From the NCBI GenBank assembly GCA_947305735.1, contig CAMZEO010000002.1:1-64000 (forward strand): a stretch of DNA of 64,000 bases. The letters are read 5' to 3'. Positions 29,801-34,351 of the stretch are shown piece after piece (position 1 is the first letter of the stretch; each line of letters starts with the position of its first letter). Under the pieces are notes generated by a model that was given only the letters and a program-made list of their open reading frames with translations, was not told where the DNA came from and made no database searches. The position numbers and the translations under genes are program-made. Origin of the DNA: an uncultured Planctomycetales bacterium. GTDB lineage: Bacteria > Planctomycetota > Planctomycetia > Pirellulales > Thermoguttaceae.

Positions 29801-30712
29801 GACATGGGGTGCTACGAACGCGTTAATTTCGTCGATATTCCCTCGGCGACCGTCACGACGTTCGACGACGTGGTCGATCCGACCGACGGCTACATCTCGA
29901 TTCGCGAAGCGCTTGCCTACGCGCAACAACGTTCTTCGCGCGTCGGCGGAACCGTTCGTTTCAGCTCCGATTTCGACGGTATGACCCTGAATCTCGACGG
30001 CGCGTTAAAGTTGACCAGAAACGTCAACTTCGACGGCGGCGACGTGGCGGTCACGCTCGACTGCGGCGGGAACGATACGATATTCGATATCAACATTCCC
30101 GGCGTTCAGGCCAACGTTCCGAACGTTTACCTCCGCAATATGACGCTGACCGGCGGCTCCACGACGACGGACGGCGGCGCGATTTGCATCCAGAGCGGCA
30201 ACGTTTACCTCGGAGCGCTCGAGATTTACGGCAACGAGGCGCGGCGTTACGGCGGCGCGGTGTACGCCTACGACAGCGAGCTGACGGTGACCGACTGCCG
30301 TATCGGCGGCAACACGGCCGGATATTACGGCGGTATCGTCAACGAATTCGGCAAGACGGTTCTCACCAGAAGCTACGTCGCCGAAAACGTTTCCACGAAT
30401 CCGAACGCGACCGCGGATATCTGGGGTAAGGCGGCGGTCAATTACGTCAACAGCAGGAACAACGTCGTTGGTTCGGTCGCCGACAACATTACGCTGTACG
30501 ACGGCGTCGACGGCAACCGCGTCGGAACCGCCGCGAATCCGATCAGACCGTTCGTCGGCGCGGCCGTCGGCAATTTGACCGTCAGGAACGAATGGGCGAT
30601 CGACGCCGCGGGCGCCGTCCTCGACGAGGCGTTCGCCGATCTTGCCGACGAACTGGACGTCGACTTAAACGAAGATCTCGACGTTCTCGACGACGATTGG
30701 TTTGAATTTTGA
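14861..30712 (+). CDS. Giant exported multi-domain protein with dead protease domains and beta-helix modules
   Basis: 5283 residues. The start is placed at the second ATG (14861) because GAAGGA at 14846-14851 touches the first ATG (14852) but is 9 nt from the second. Order of parts: basic N-terminus ending MEPLEDRQLLAVDP, the planctomycete export-type motif; a papain-like cysteine-protease fold (about 60-330) whose active-site segment reads QMTWAASLANAL, Thr125 standing where Cys is expected, with no His in KWFTLWGYDYD; several PPC-like repeats (EPNNETND, YESNNSF); a CARDB-like part; an FnIII-like part; a caspase-like domain (about 1273-1470) with AGSG instead of SGHG (Ser1357) and LDAGQ with Gly1406 where Cys is expected; then nine CSLREA/choice-of-anchor modules with GGAIYN-type beta-helix turns; and an acidic tail. 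It is probably a cell-surface or secreted binding protein. A terminator follows. Confidence 0.88.
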   Translation: MSQSGKRFLSGLVNRVLSSKEAREEKRRERSLTAKRLGMEPLEDRQLLAVDPTILSAASMAEVGRSETDGVQSIDLSALAAVDVGATISVDGASNAASEDTSGTRLIDANLNASIVDRYSRSQMTWAASLANALTYTGWSVTSIVDPKSDVPPEQQTFDYFANSFTNDPSNVALAYAWFMGGASEYTLQGNLEWAQIQPNNENGGLFPASSGDYQDPSYYCKEFRASEIASPLYGITTDYLNKNWGVVCEVHFIGSSGSDVQTYPGQAKAKWFTLWGYDYDSSYDPQDKEYYTAVYMSNPDTGTVERMAISWSNALDSYVLTNYESDVYYQVPYIHSFTVVDRMPGYGVLTPDEYEPNNETNDFDVPSPKADLGKVDVIVPSSTTGSRTNGKVTHLDGLTLYAQGSEDGKVVPDPVDYFKFELDQNASHSDYILVSYGSGYLNSPLKATLYVCGLDGEAYPIDPTDYGYVGDHFAAVSSTDTSYYVGEDGKTYSEVVNKLRLDLSGLTPGEYYLKIEFADDVYGGINSGYSIDVCAGFDDLYESNNSFEEVAALPVDAPNNPTANFGVLYDRKFVDNLVLKQYDPNISETDWFRFEMTATGTEKSLINVYYNSTTNDINDADLDFVLYRENPNDPYGRGYEMVDRSWEVMTDVETVSLEGLEAGVYYIKVVGNLAAEDEVFVNVEYKLEIIPGVDENLPPDLRAEVLAGNNWEGPLVVAVDRYVPSGVDQFKSESIVGKDGNVYLNYSFAVYGPRKNGEPAKYENVKLAMFINGVQVDKDDIVDAIDNNLAQKPPMTDAKATQLKALFGDGVTMKAGESFEVLNFNIGKIADKSLAGKYFNDDFLAPNSVVFVINPDNYVFEDTFGKVVDEQTTTDLSLTYRDRVFYNGSVATEIAKGSTVKVYRNGVLVKEDLVYNGVSSYGFKNGDVVVTQVVNHNYKVDLTSYAVKSGVEGKREYLVDNNFASAFFILDNLSEDVFAPNANITDVMNNTNQDSENPNLGVANIEYLDKGGICHIDNLVITGKKDSKGAYISDWFRFDLITSQEDAANGRCNYDNAYVEIKMDEQFTSVNDPSSSGDLDLYLYKIVLTDDSMSFDQAFEEGAYKLVLVGSSKDVDATEKISFSDFRNPNVADKSKYIDDGTYFICVSGFNGAANRYSLDLGGFTNSGDILPTDPSLYFTEDSVTILNSVATLELNIPATDYVSRAKVSYRPAGAGEDAWVVVGEFKPTVSSCKIAGLDPNTEYEFKLEVTNYFVKDHPLSATVAKKTDDFLNEVVYRAIIVGVSDYPGTSADLVCAVNDANAFRDALLKDPQWAEENIAVLLNDNATKSNVLDAISTFGSVSDDNDVLLFYFAGSGTYSMSGGATVGWLKTYGSARTAYLSSSELAAAMENVAAGSKQFILDAGQVANGVEDTTIHYGAFIDKLVGMEKNGESSRPAQVTVLTSGENFVISPNGQKSRSIFSTVLCDAIRRGSLVVSEEKAETINDGKIDKEEAGDWSDIDYGHPAVESDGRVAFDELASYLNADLRASSYGIKAMCVTNDKSEQTIMMNGAWSESEAFAERWLENEAIVVTTTVDVVDDHDGKVSLREAANLIGTPKAILDRSTALENGDEFTLAKGSTVAMGNSTGKLAYDTKVVYSNGTFKTVDLCALEVGAKTFEFKKGSLVSWTAENWAEDSFKMSDSNDLEVADVEFNLRATIGSTIVDKEEFATKIDLKEGDVLYTAAENGKEAVVRKVGQSYKLFVDNAVYNKTTGLYYKSTTDDGEEVFDAATISSFVTMSQKIVLKKIIFDKSLEGQSVTVNEGKGVITFENGAIVDASSLKGGMGFDGQNQNKLIQVKSGQFVSLIGARITNANGPAVVVETGADFELANSLVYRNNNESGNLFDVDGNLTLVSVTVANNKVSGAIFGGAGVAQATNTIVALNDGALAGLISDSTSVVVGAADDPGFVDAAKDDYRLLKTSVAVDIGENSAVELRCGVVLDFDLAGETRYAIGGTIDAGAYEFAVPEEDRETPSTVVTILDDIIDPTDGEISLREAIAYAGTTYRVEYQLSEGEIVVDANGVEYEVKNGKLVSFEGVTGVQYGMYYVVEGVYLVDSYGESTLLEDGEIVTLAGGGKATVSGKKLLYASGVPVEQGATITRDDDSTGSLSYGAVVDFYRNDRIVLNLTSSLIDPTTPVAAFDEGAYVLTFQPNGTFKANLHITTTENNQTTTEYFEASFKLVADAPFYFVEENGDIGSEAKIATSRVVDLEDGKYVLLNDLTETVEGKQVVRYAAGAQLTLTRGVFADVDGYTVKVPKGTRFTSPTGATVVYQVSNFAPAKLEKDAELVSKEDGGARQYKEGLTLYEQVKLGTTIGFKKGLEGGTITLDKGAIPVERGLTLDADLNSGLTIDAHNGSRVFTVNAYRDSKTPVVMNGLTLLNGNAEEGGLIYVAKGTELRLTDSTLSSSTATRGGAIYNVGKLTFEASTKQSTIEDVAADQGGAIYNLGTLNVNVATIQNFAATGEGGAIYNDGVLNLSGAKIDGSKNVGAAAVSGGAVYNLGTFTASKGAEISNVQASGQGGAIYNANTLTFVNATISGNKAQSGGAIYNASGKASMTNVKATGNSATYGGAVYDAAQFFATRSIFADNSASSGGAAVYSIGKTTVVSSLALANKSDRTATAYAFYGASGAELTLVNDTIVGNAVNGVFANGSKATIYNSIIGDNVGTDLAGTGATFDVEYSMINTTNQALSATNLAYAPGFKNFDPAAEWTTWSLLLSSDSDAIDSGSVEKAVYTNFNGSTVALTVDFSGNPRMNGEGVDIGAYELSNVSEDLSTVVTTFLDVVDPTDGLVSLREAIRYASTGKTVAERTVTFSPDLFPVSNEGKIELDPNLQTIVVGSSVIVTSAYENEFGETAYRDITVDGSKSDATLFLLVDGADAEMRGLTFANGHATGENPNGGAFVVRGGRLSVVDSKFVDNAADRHGGAIYQEGGAVFIVNSLMAGNQTDGTFGYGGAYCQTGGQAYIYNTTITNNVAAVYGGIFASDGLLVLANSIVAKNGGAQNVDVYATNPEFTANLIGAMDAWRTENGYNGNIVGSPLSVIDPLFKDFENGDYALANNSLAVNSGVNAYAYGPDGVRLKLDLDAKERIVGGVVDMGCYESAMADVPSTVVTTLRDVVDQEDGLVSFREAIEYSKQYGTPITFDLGEEYDGDSTLRLDPAAGAIDVTGKIVIDASGVQGGLTIEGDGDRLFFVHKSGSILKDGKQTSEDGVLVLKNVALTGGTAARGAAIYMDGGEINFTNVLIYGNEADELGGAIYATAGKATLLNTTVAGNSAENYPGVYFNGTLSLQNTIIADNASESSIADYNYDLYCGGKLTSIASIVGSADDATAKAYDAYNGNSFGTTAAMVDAGFVDPASNDFTLKRDSIAINAGSNRLVGQPGYYASILQTASNVRVIQTDFVGAERIVGGTVDIGAYEFQTETEAPSVVVTTLDDVVDPFDGLISLREAVDYAGSSYFVDGVVTKVGRTITFAPELVDGVIELQSTLTISKCVTVDATDLPGTLTVDAAGEFGAFVLDGKPDSVQDEIFICGVTIKGGAAEYGAGVYHQDGAATLFNCLVTGNNGVYGAGVASVARSSSNSDNKLSLINCTIAGNDATGGYAGVWSIGGPVYIANTIIAENTTNGELGTDVSVSNVDKVEYSIIAVGPASFAYAYNGVNFSYVGRSDSPVDPAFVDSANGDYSLTRGEDGFVSLAINGGNNSLAVLPDGSVPATDAAASVRIIGSQVDMGAFESPMGPSELPSLMVTTLDDVIDPYDGLISLREAVRYANNYGLKQTITFAQRLSGGTIYLKEALNLSNDITIDGLANNVVGITLTTADDVEDQSVVYANAGDSVINGLTITNRYTERRRAGGELKVEKGGAIFARSGSISLYNCLLCDNAAAVGSAIYINPDVDGATVNLVNTTVVSNVGQTTNANEGAAIYGEKGGLNLWNTIVASTSLASGGVAQDVYKGAGQLANDTVVTRDSDSVVMPLYDTSKVYTPSSADKLKYYTSNSLTFDYDMVYENGVFYRVYASGSRVEHEFSNDECLSVGKDKTVQYANGGWYAEGAAYELSLDAGERATWYDASTNSSQEVIYYYGTFYTASAYRIVEFADGDALTFSEPRYYIYRDGTFYGLNISGGYGRMTVTNAVVEEYAGQLTQKLQEQLDNQTEYEKEVNGVVVAYPVVSGTATVTNLNTSVSRNQSAEETTNYDVTFTYTVTYNYVTRVSSNVFNTFVGFSDTLAAQTSGNGSYIGSSDLDLSGEVASMFVDVDNADYSLRDGSLATNGGNNTYINQGTINGTFDSFDLLGNKRIYYTTIDMGAFENQSARDSAITSVSGDSATLTVSTFRDVVDPTDGVTSFREALQMADKMYSLGYSNVIVEFADDYTIFVDNTLGTLTINSPMTINGRGATIDADHAGCALNVAADGDVLLRRLIIANGTSGDGAGVNFTRGNLTLDDCLIYNCEASGKGGAIYDASTGTLNLYNTTIAKNTSVEGNGVYSAKGSNVNFFNSIVATNRSSVVGADSYDVALNGTFSINNSLIGNAGTKTYAGALSKNAVNSKIGYGIDNSIDPLFINATGGNFRISATQSPAKNAGAAGYVYNGARDLDGNDLTSRMFVSMGAYQIGVEAPSRVVTTLEDIVDATDGLISLREALEYAANWGDNIYGNYISTKMYNSAYNAVNAMNNGGNYSATYYSPVTFDPSLAGGTIYLTSPITLNYGSAGVNNTYDYMIDASALNGLGGITIDTTRMQNSGYIGSNGAFNIIGRYSTVPYYYITHLDVRNIHFVGSGNQTALYANDCGLITVRNCLFEGYGNSVTAAIDTQNDNCGCVHVYSSTIVGSESIPGLGYFYNTIVTGSITGTYTDSANYSQIHCYSTIAVGGFYTRVSTDAKCISGGYIRDLFVDYDNGDYRLGDASLAINMGDNAYLFTLAPTHADAEVDLNGNTRLLNAVVDMGCYERVNFVDIPSATVTTFDDVVDPTDGYISIREALAYAQQRSSRVGGTVRFSSDFDGMTLNLDGALKLTRNVNFDGGDVAVTLDCGGNDTIFDINIPGVQANVPNVYLRNMTLTGGSTTTDGGAICIQSGNVYLGALEIYGNEARRYGGAVYAYDSELTVTDCRIGGNTAGYYGGIVNEFGKTVLTRSYVAENVSTNPNATADIWGKAAVNYVNSRNNVVGSVADNITLYDGVDGNRVGTAANPIRPFVGAAVGNLTVRNEWAIDAAGAVLDEAFADLADELDVDLNEDLDVLDDDWFEF
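19588..29911 (+). repeat. Nine CSLREA-type module heads within the giant gene
   Basis: Each module opens with T-x-x-D-V-V-D-x-x-D-G-x-x-S-[LFI]-R-E-A. The REA codons end near 19636, 20977, 23376, 24379, 25336, 26283, 28027, 28900 and 29911, giving spacings of mostly 0.87-1.0 kb, with three long modules (1.3, 2.4 and 1.7 kb). Each closes with a G-x-V-D-[MI]-G-[AC]-Y-E type end. The first copy is divergent (VDDHDGKVSLREA). The 2.4-kb module is expanded by tandem GGAIYN turns at about 22210-22800. Confidence 0.85.
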
Positions 30713-30763
30713 ACTTAACGAACGCGTCGGGGCTTAAGTAGTCCCGACGAACGTTGAATTAGA

Positions 30764-30800
30764 GCCCGGAGCGTTCTTCTGAGCGTTCCGGGCGCTTTTT
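30764..30800 (+). terminator. Rho-independent terminator of the giant gene
   Basis: A GCCCGGAGCGTTC / GAGCGTTCCGGGC stem (two G-T pairs) with a TTCT loop is followed by GCTTTTT, 51 nt after the stop codon. Confidence 0.8.
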
Positions 30801-31244
30801 GTTCGAACGCGCGATACGGACCATTTTTTTTCGAAGGGGCGCGGACTCGGTTATTCGGTAAAATCAGGCTCAAACCGCGTTTTATCAGTGGAATTCGCGG
30901 GATAATTTTTAAAAAGTTTAAAAAGATAAAGACGCGATTAAAGCGCGTAATCGGATTAGACGATATACTTAATACGAGAGGGAAATGGAGAACGTCGAAG
31001 CGAAGCGGGGCGTTCGGCGCGCGGTGAAAAGGATTTCCAGTCGCGTATTTCCCGATTCCAGTCGGAACGGATTCCGACGAACTCACTATAGATAACGCGC
31101 GGCGGGCTTGAGGAAGGAACGGATTCCGCTTCTCTCCGCCGCGACAAGGACGTCCAGATTTCCTTGTTTGTCGCACGTTCCCAGGGGGGGAATAGTCCGG
31201 CGTTGCGATTTATTCGCGCGTCGGACTTTTTTTATTGGCGTTTT
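30801..31244. other. Noncoding stretch with two strong hairpins
   Basis: No gene is supported here. 31061-31078 forms GTCGGAA/TTCCGAC around CGGA. 31098-31143 forms CGCGGCGG/CCGCCGCG with partial inner pairing. Both contain the 13-mer GGAACGGATTCCG (31064 and 31116). The stretch lies between the giant-gene terminator and the 3' end of queG, so the hairpins could end queG transcription or belong to an unrecognised RNA. Confidence 0.4.
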
Positions 31245-32303
31245 TTAATCGTTAGCGTCTTCGTTTGCGGTCTTGAGCGCCGAAGCGACTCGTTTGAGAC
31301 CGTCGAGCGTGGCGCGGAAGACGGGCGTCTTTTTGAACAGGCGTCGGAATGTCGCGTCGTCGAGCCGTTCGATCGCCTCGATCGGCACGAGACGCTCTTC
31401 GACGCGCGTCAGATCCGCGTTCCGAGGGCACGCGCGTTGACAACGGTCGCATCCGAAGAGCAGACCGTCCAACTTCTCCGCGATATCTTCCGGGATATCC
31501 GCGCGGTTCTCGATCGTCCAGAAATTCAAACAGCGTCGCGAGTCGAGCGTTTGATCGCCCGCGAGCGCGCGCGTCGGACACGCCTCCACGCATTTCCGGC
31601 ACGATTGGCAACGTCGCTCCGCCTCGTCGGGATCGAACGGTCGTCCGCGTTCGCGTTCGCGCAATTTAGCGAGCGCCGCGAGGTAATCCGGCGAATTGGC
31701 GAATCCGGTCGCGTCTTGAAACGGAACGGAGACGAGCAACTCGCCCAGAAAGACGCGCGATCCCGCCGAAGGGGTGATTAGGAGCGAGTGCAAGCCGACG
31801 AAGCCCAGACCCGCCGCGCGCGCCCAGTCTTTTTCCAGTATGGGAGCCGTGTCGACGGCGCGCCGCGTCGACGCGCCCGGGAATCGTTCGCGGACAAGCG
31901 TTTCGAGCGCTTTGAGTTTCTTGCGCAAGACGTCGTGATAATCGAAGCACGACGCGTAGCCGACGATCGCGCCGCTTTTCTTTGATTCGAGCGCGTTTTG
32001 CAACTCGCGCGCGCCGTCGAGCGCTTCGATCATAGGGGCGGATTCTTCGAGAAGCCGCTTTTCGGGCAACGCGACGACGAAGATCGTTTGAACGTCGGAC
32101 AGAACGGACGTCAAGTCGCGTCGTTTTTCCGGAGAGTCGGTCAAATACGAAAGATTGGCGCAGAAGCCTTGCCGGACGCGCTCGAGAAACAGGTCGTAAG
32201 TTTTCGCGTCGCGCGCGGGCGCGGCGCCCAGTTCCGCCAGCCCAAGCTCGAGCGCCAGAGCGCGCAATTCGACGAAGAACGGAGAGAAGCCGAGCGACGT
32301 CAT
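31245..32303 (-). CDS. queG: Epoxyqueuosine reductase QueG
   Basis: Catalyses the last step of queuosine synthesis, reducing epoxyqueuosine to queuosine in tRNA, using cobalamin and two 4Fe-4S clusters. The N-terminal cobalamin-binding half shows GYASCFDYHDVLRKK and DTAPILEKDWARAAGLGFVG. The ferredoxin-like motifs are CQSCRKCVEACPTRAL and FGCDRCQRACPRN. Its 352 residues fit the short bacterial form without the HEAT-repeat tail. The frame also allows a TTG start at 32312, but ATG 32303 is the ordinary choice; no Shine-Dalgarno is clear. queF and queD lie elsewhere in the window. Confidence 0.92.
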   Translation of the reverse strand: MTSLGFSPFFVELRALALELGLAELGAAPARDAKTYDLFLERVRQGFCANLSYLTDSPEKRRDLTSVLSDVQTIFVVALPEKRLLEESAPMIEALDGARELQNALESKKSGAIVGYASCFDYHDVLRKKLKALETLVRERFPGASTRRAVDTAPILEKDWARAAGLGFVGLHSLLITPSAGSRVFLGELLVSVPFQDATGFANSPDYLAALAKLRERERGRPFDPDEAERRCQSCRKCVEACPTRALAGDQTLDSRRCLNFWTIENRADIPEDIAEKLDGLLFGCDRCQRACPRNADLTRVEERLVPIEAIERLDDATFRRLFKKTPVFRATLDGLKRVASALKTANEDAND

Positions 32304-32403
32304 GCCGGACAAGAATCAAGAAACGACGACGCCGTTCCCGACGCGCTCTTCGGCGCGACGACAACGGCGTCTTGAAGTAAGAAACAGGGATCGGTCAACG
32401 GCT

Positions 32404-32943
32404 TTACTCTCGGTTGTAGGACGCGGGAACCGTTTGAGGAACGACCGCTCGCGTCGCGCTGATCACTCTGTCGGAGTAAGGCGATCCCTCCGGACGATGG
32501 AACGCGTCCATTTCGACCGACGGGATGGAAACGTATTTTCCGCCTTGCGCTCTTCCGCTTTCTTTGATGGCGTCTTCAGCGTCGTTTCCGGCGCTTTTCG
32601 GAAGGGTCGGCAAATCGACCGCCAACGACGCGTCCGCGTATTTTCTGGAACTTCCGGAGAAGTCGCCGTCTTCCGGCGAAGGCGAATCGGAAGATTCCTG
32701 GGAAGCGGTTTCCGCCGATTCCTGATCCTGAACGACCGGCGACTCTCGCGCGGGTTCCGTTTCGGGAACGTCGGGTTCGCTCGAAAACGCGTCGACGTCG
32801 GCCTCGGAGGACGCCCTTGCCGTCGTCGATAACGATTCGGGCAGAACGCCGGGCTGAATGACGTTGGGGAAGGATGAGACGCTCAACCAAAGGCAAAGAA
32901 CGACAAGGATCGCCGACAAGATAAAACCTGAAAATTTATCCAT
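32404..32943 (-). CDS. Single-pass membrane protein with acidic Ser/Pro/Glu-rich region (179 aa)
   Basis: Not recognised. After MDKFSG comes one hydrophobic segment (residues ~7-25), then ~150 polar residues rich in Ser, Glu, Asp and Pro, ending SYNRE, which looks disordered and extracytoplasmic. It precedes queG on the same strand by 100 nt. An in-frame TTG at 32982 would add 13 charged residues. ATG 32943 was chosen because the membrane segment starts right after it. The gene is supported only by composition and a membrane segment, so it is moderately uncertain. Confidence 0.5.
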   Translation of the reverse strand: MDKFSGFILSAILVVLCLWLSVSSFPNVIQPGVLPESLSTTARASSEADVDAFSSEPDVPETEPARESPVVQDQESAETASQESSDSPSPEDGDFSGSSRKYADASLAVDLPTLPKSAGNDAEDAIKESGRAQGGKYVSIPSVEMDAFHRPEGSPYSDRVISATRAVVPQTVPASYNRE

Positions 32944-33326
32944 TTTCTCATCTCGCTCTTGCGCATGCTCTCGCTCTTTCAACGTTCGACCGCCGCGCCG
33001 CTTCGTGAAACGACCCGGACTGCGGATAAAACGTCGGTTTCATGTTGCTGGAAGGTGAACGACGTCTGGTAAGAACCAAGGCGGACAAGGGATAAAAGCG
33101 TTTCAAAGCCCGCTTTTTAAACCTTTTATCTTGCCAAAAGTCCTTATCTTTACTAATCGACCATTTTATCGCCGTTCGACGCAAGGTCAACTCAGAATTT
33201 AACATTTATACGATAAAATTAGATAATAAACGAGAATATTACAATTATAACAATTGTGCGAATTAACGTTTAGCAATTCTTAAAGAGCGACCGACGAATC
33301 CGCGCGATATTTTTTTGTTTAAGACA
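32944..33326. other. AT-rich intergenic stretch
   Basis: 383 bases between the leftward membrane-protein gene and the tRNA-Gln promoter. 33180-33290 is strongly AT-rich. I see no gene or known RNA; it most likely holds the promoter of the leftward genes. Confidence 0.5.
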
Positions 33327-33354
33327 TTGACGCCGACGAGAATCGCGCTACAAT
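33327..33354 (+). promoter_or_regulatory. Sigma70-like promoter of tRNA-Gln(CTG)
   Basis: -35 TTGACG (33327-33332), 16-bp spacer, -10 TACAAT (33349-33354). The tRNA begins 15 nt after the -10 box, so the 5' leader would be only about 8 nt. Confidence 0.7.
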
Positions 33355-33368
33355 AAGGGCAACCGAAC

Positions 33369-33440
33369 TGGGGTATAGCGTAATGGTTAGCGCAACGGAC
33401 TCTGACTCCGTTGGTCGGGGTTCGAATCCCTGTACCCCAG
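33369..33440 (+). tRNA. tRNA-Gln (CTG)
   Basis: Cloverleaf with acceptor TGGGGTA/TACCCCA, D arm GCGTAATGGTTAGCGC, anticodon stem ACGGA/TCCGT around CTCTGAC (anticodon CTG), T arm GGGGTTCGAATCCC and discriminator G. The 5' end TGGGGTAT is typical of bacterial tRNA-Gln. No CCA is encoded. Confidence 0.95.
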
Positions 33441-33459
33441 CTTTTTTGTTTCTTGTCGT

Positions 33460-33482
33460 CCGCGCGTAGTCGCGGTTTTTTT
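33460..33482 (+). terminator. Terminator after tRNA-Gln(CTG)
   Basis: A short CCGCG/CGCGG stem with a CGTAGT loop followed by seven T residues, 20 nt past the tRNA. A separate run of six T residues immediately after the tRNA (CTTTTTTG) precedes it. Confidence 0.65.
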
Positions 33483-34338
33483 GTCGAACGATCGGCGCTC
33501 GGCTTGCCGAGTCGCGATTCGGGTAGAAAAGTTCCGGCTTCGCGTTAAAACGCGCTCGAGCGTTTCGGAAGCGGTCGTTCGCAACGCTTTTATCGGTCCC
33601 GAAACAGGCGAAGTCGTCGAATTACAAGTCGTCGAGAACGAACGACGTCGCGGCGTTTCCTTTGGCGGATTCAAGGGCTTGCTTCTTGTTCGGGCGAGCG
33701 TCTGAGAAATAACCGAATGAACGTTTGATCGTCGCGATTTTTCGAAGCTCGCGTCGTTTCGCGAAACTTGGAGATAATCGGAACGCCGGACCCTCGTCCC
33801 GTCGACGCGTTGACGATTGTCGCGCTCCAGGACTCCCGCGGCGGAGAATACGCCAAAGATCGGAAGGTCGACATTTGCCAACGCGGCGAGCGTCCCCGTT
33901 TGAACGAGACGGAATTTTTACATTTTGACGAAAGAAGAACTCTCCGTCGGCAACCCCCGGCGGGGCGTTCGCTTGTTCGAGCGAATTACGAATTTCCGGA
34001 ATCGTCGACGTCCCCCGGTAAGCTTTTTTCGGCGGTCGATTGACGTCGGTTCGCTCATATCGTTGTTGTAAAGTCGACGACGACCGAAACGCTCGGCGGA
34101 CTTAAATCTTGAGCCGAATAGGATTCGGTTGAACGCTCCGCGTTGAAAAGACCTCCGGAGCCGGACTTTCGCGCCATTTTCAGTATTTTTTCCTCTTGCG
34201 CGTAATTTTTTGCGTTTCATACGTTATAAGCGACGAGGCCGAAGTTTGTCGACGTTTGAATATTGTCGTTGAAAACGACGACGGATAGGGACGCCGCGCG
34301 GGATTTTTGCGTTTCCGCGCGGAAAAGACTGAATCATT
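33483..34338. other. Noncoding stretch upstream of the LRR-protein gene
   Basis: About 0.86 kb with no gene I can support. Short frames at 33481-33705 and 33768-34043 (+) have partly protein-like ends (ETGEVVELQVVENERR and VDALTIVALQDSRGGEY) but no Shine-Dalgarno and no family match, so they may be gene remnants. 34040-34260 is AT-richer and is the likely promoter area for the next gene. Confidence 0.4.
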
Positions 34339-34351
34339 GGAGGATGAGACG

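Noticed and set aside
33387-33881. 164-codon minus-strand frame ending GYRDSNPDQRSQSPLR
   Set aside because: Its end is the antisense translation of tRNA-Gln(CTG).
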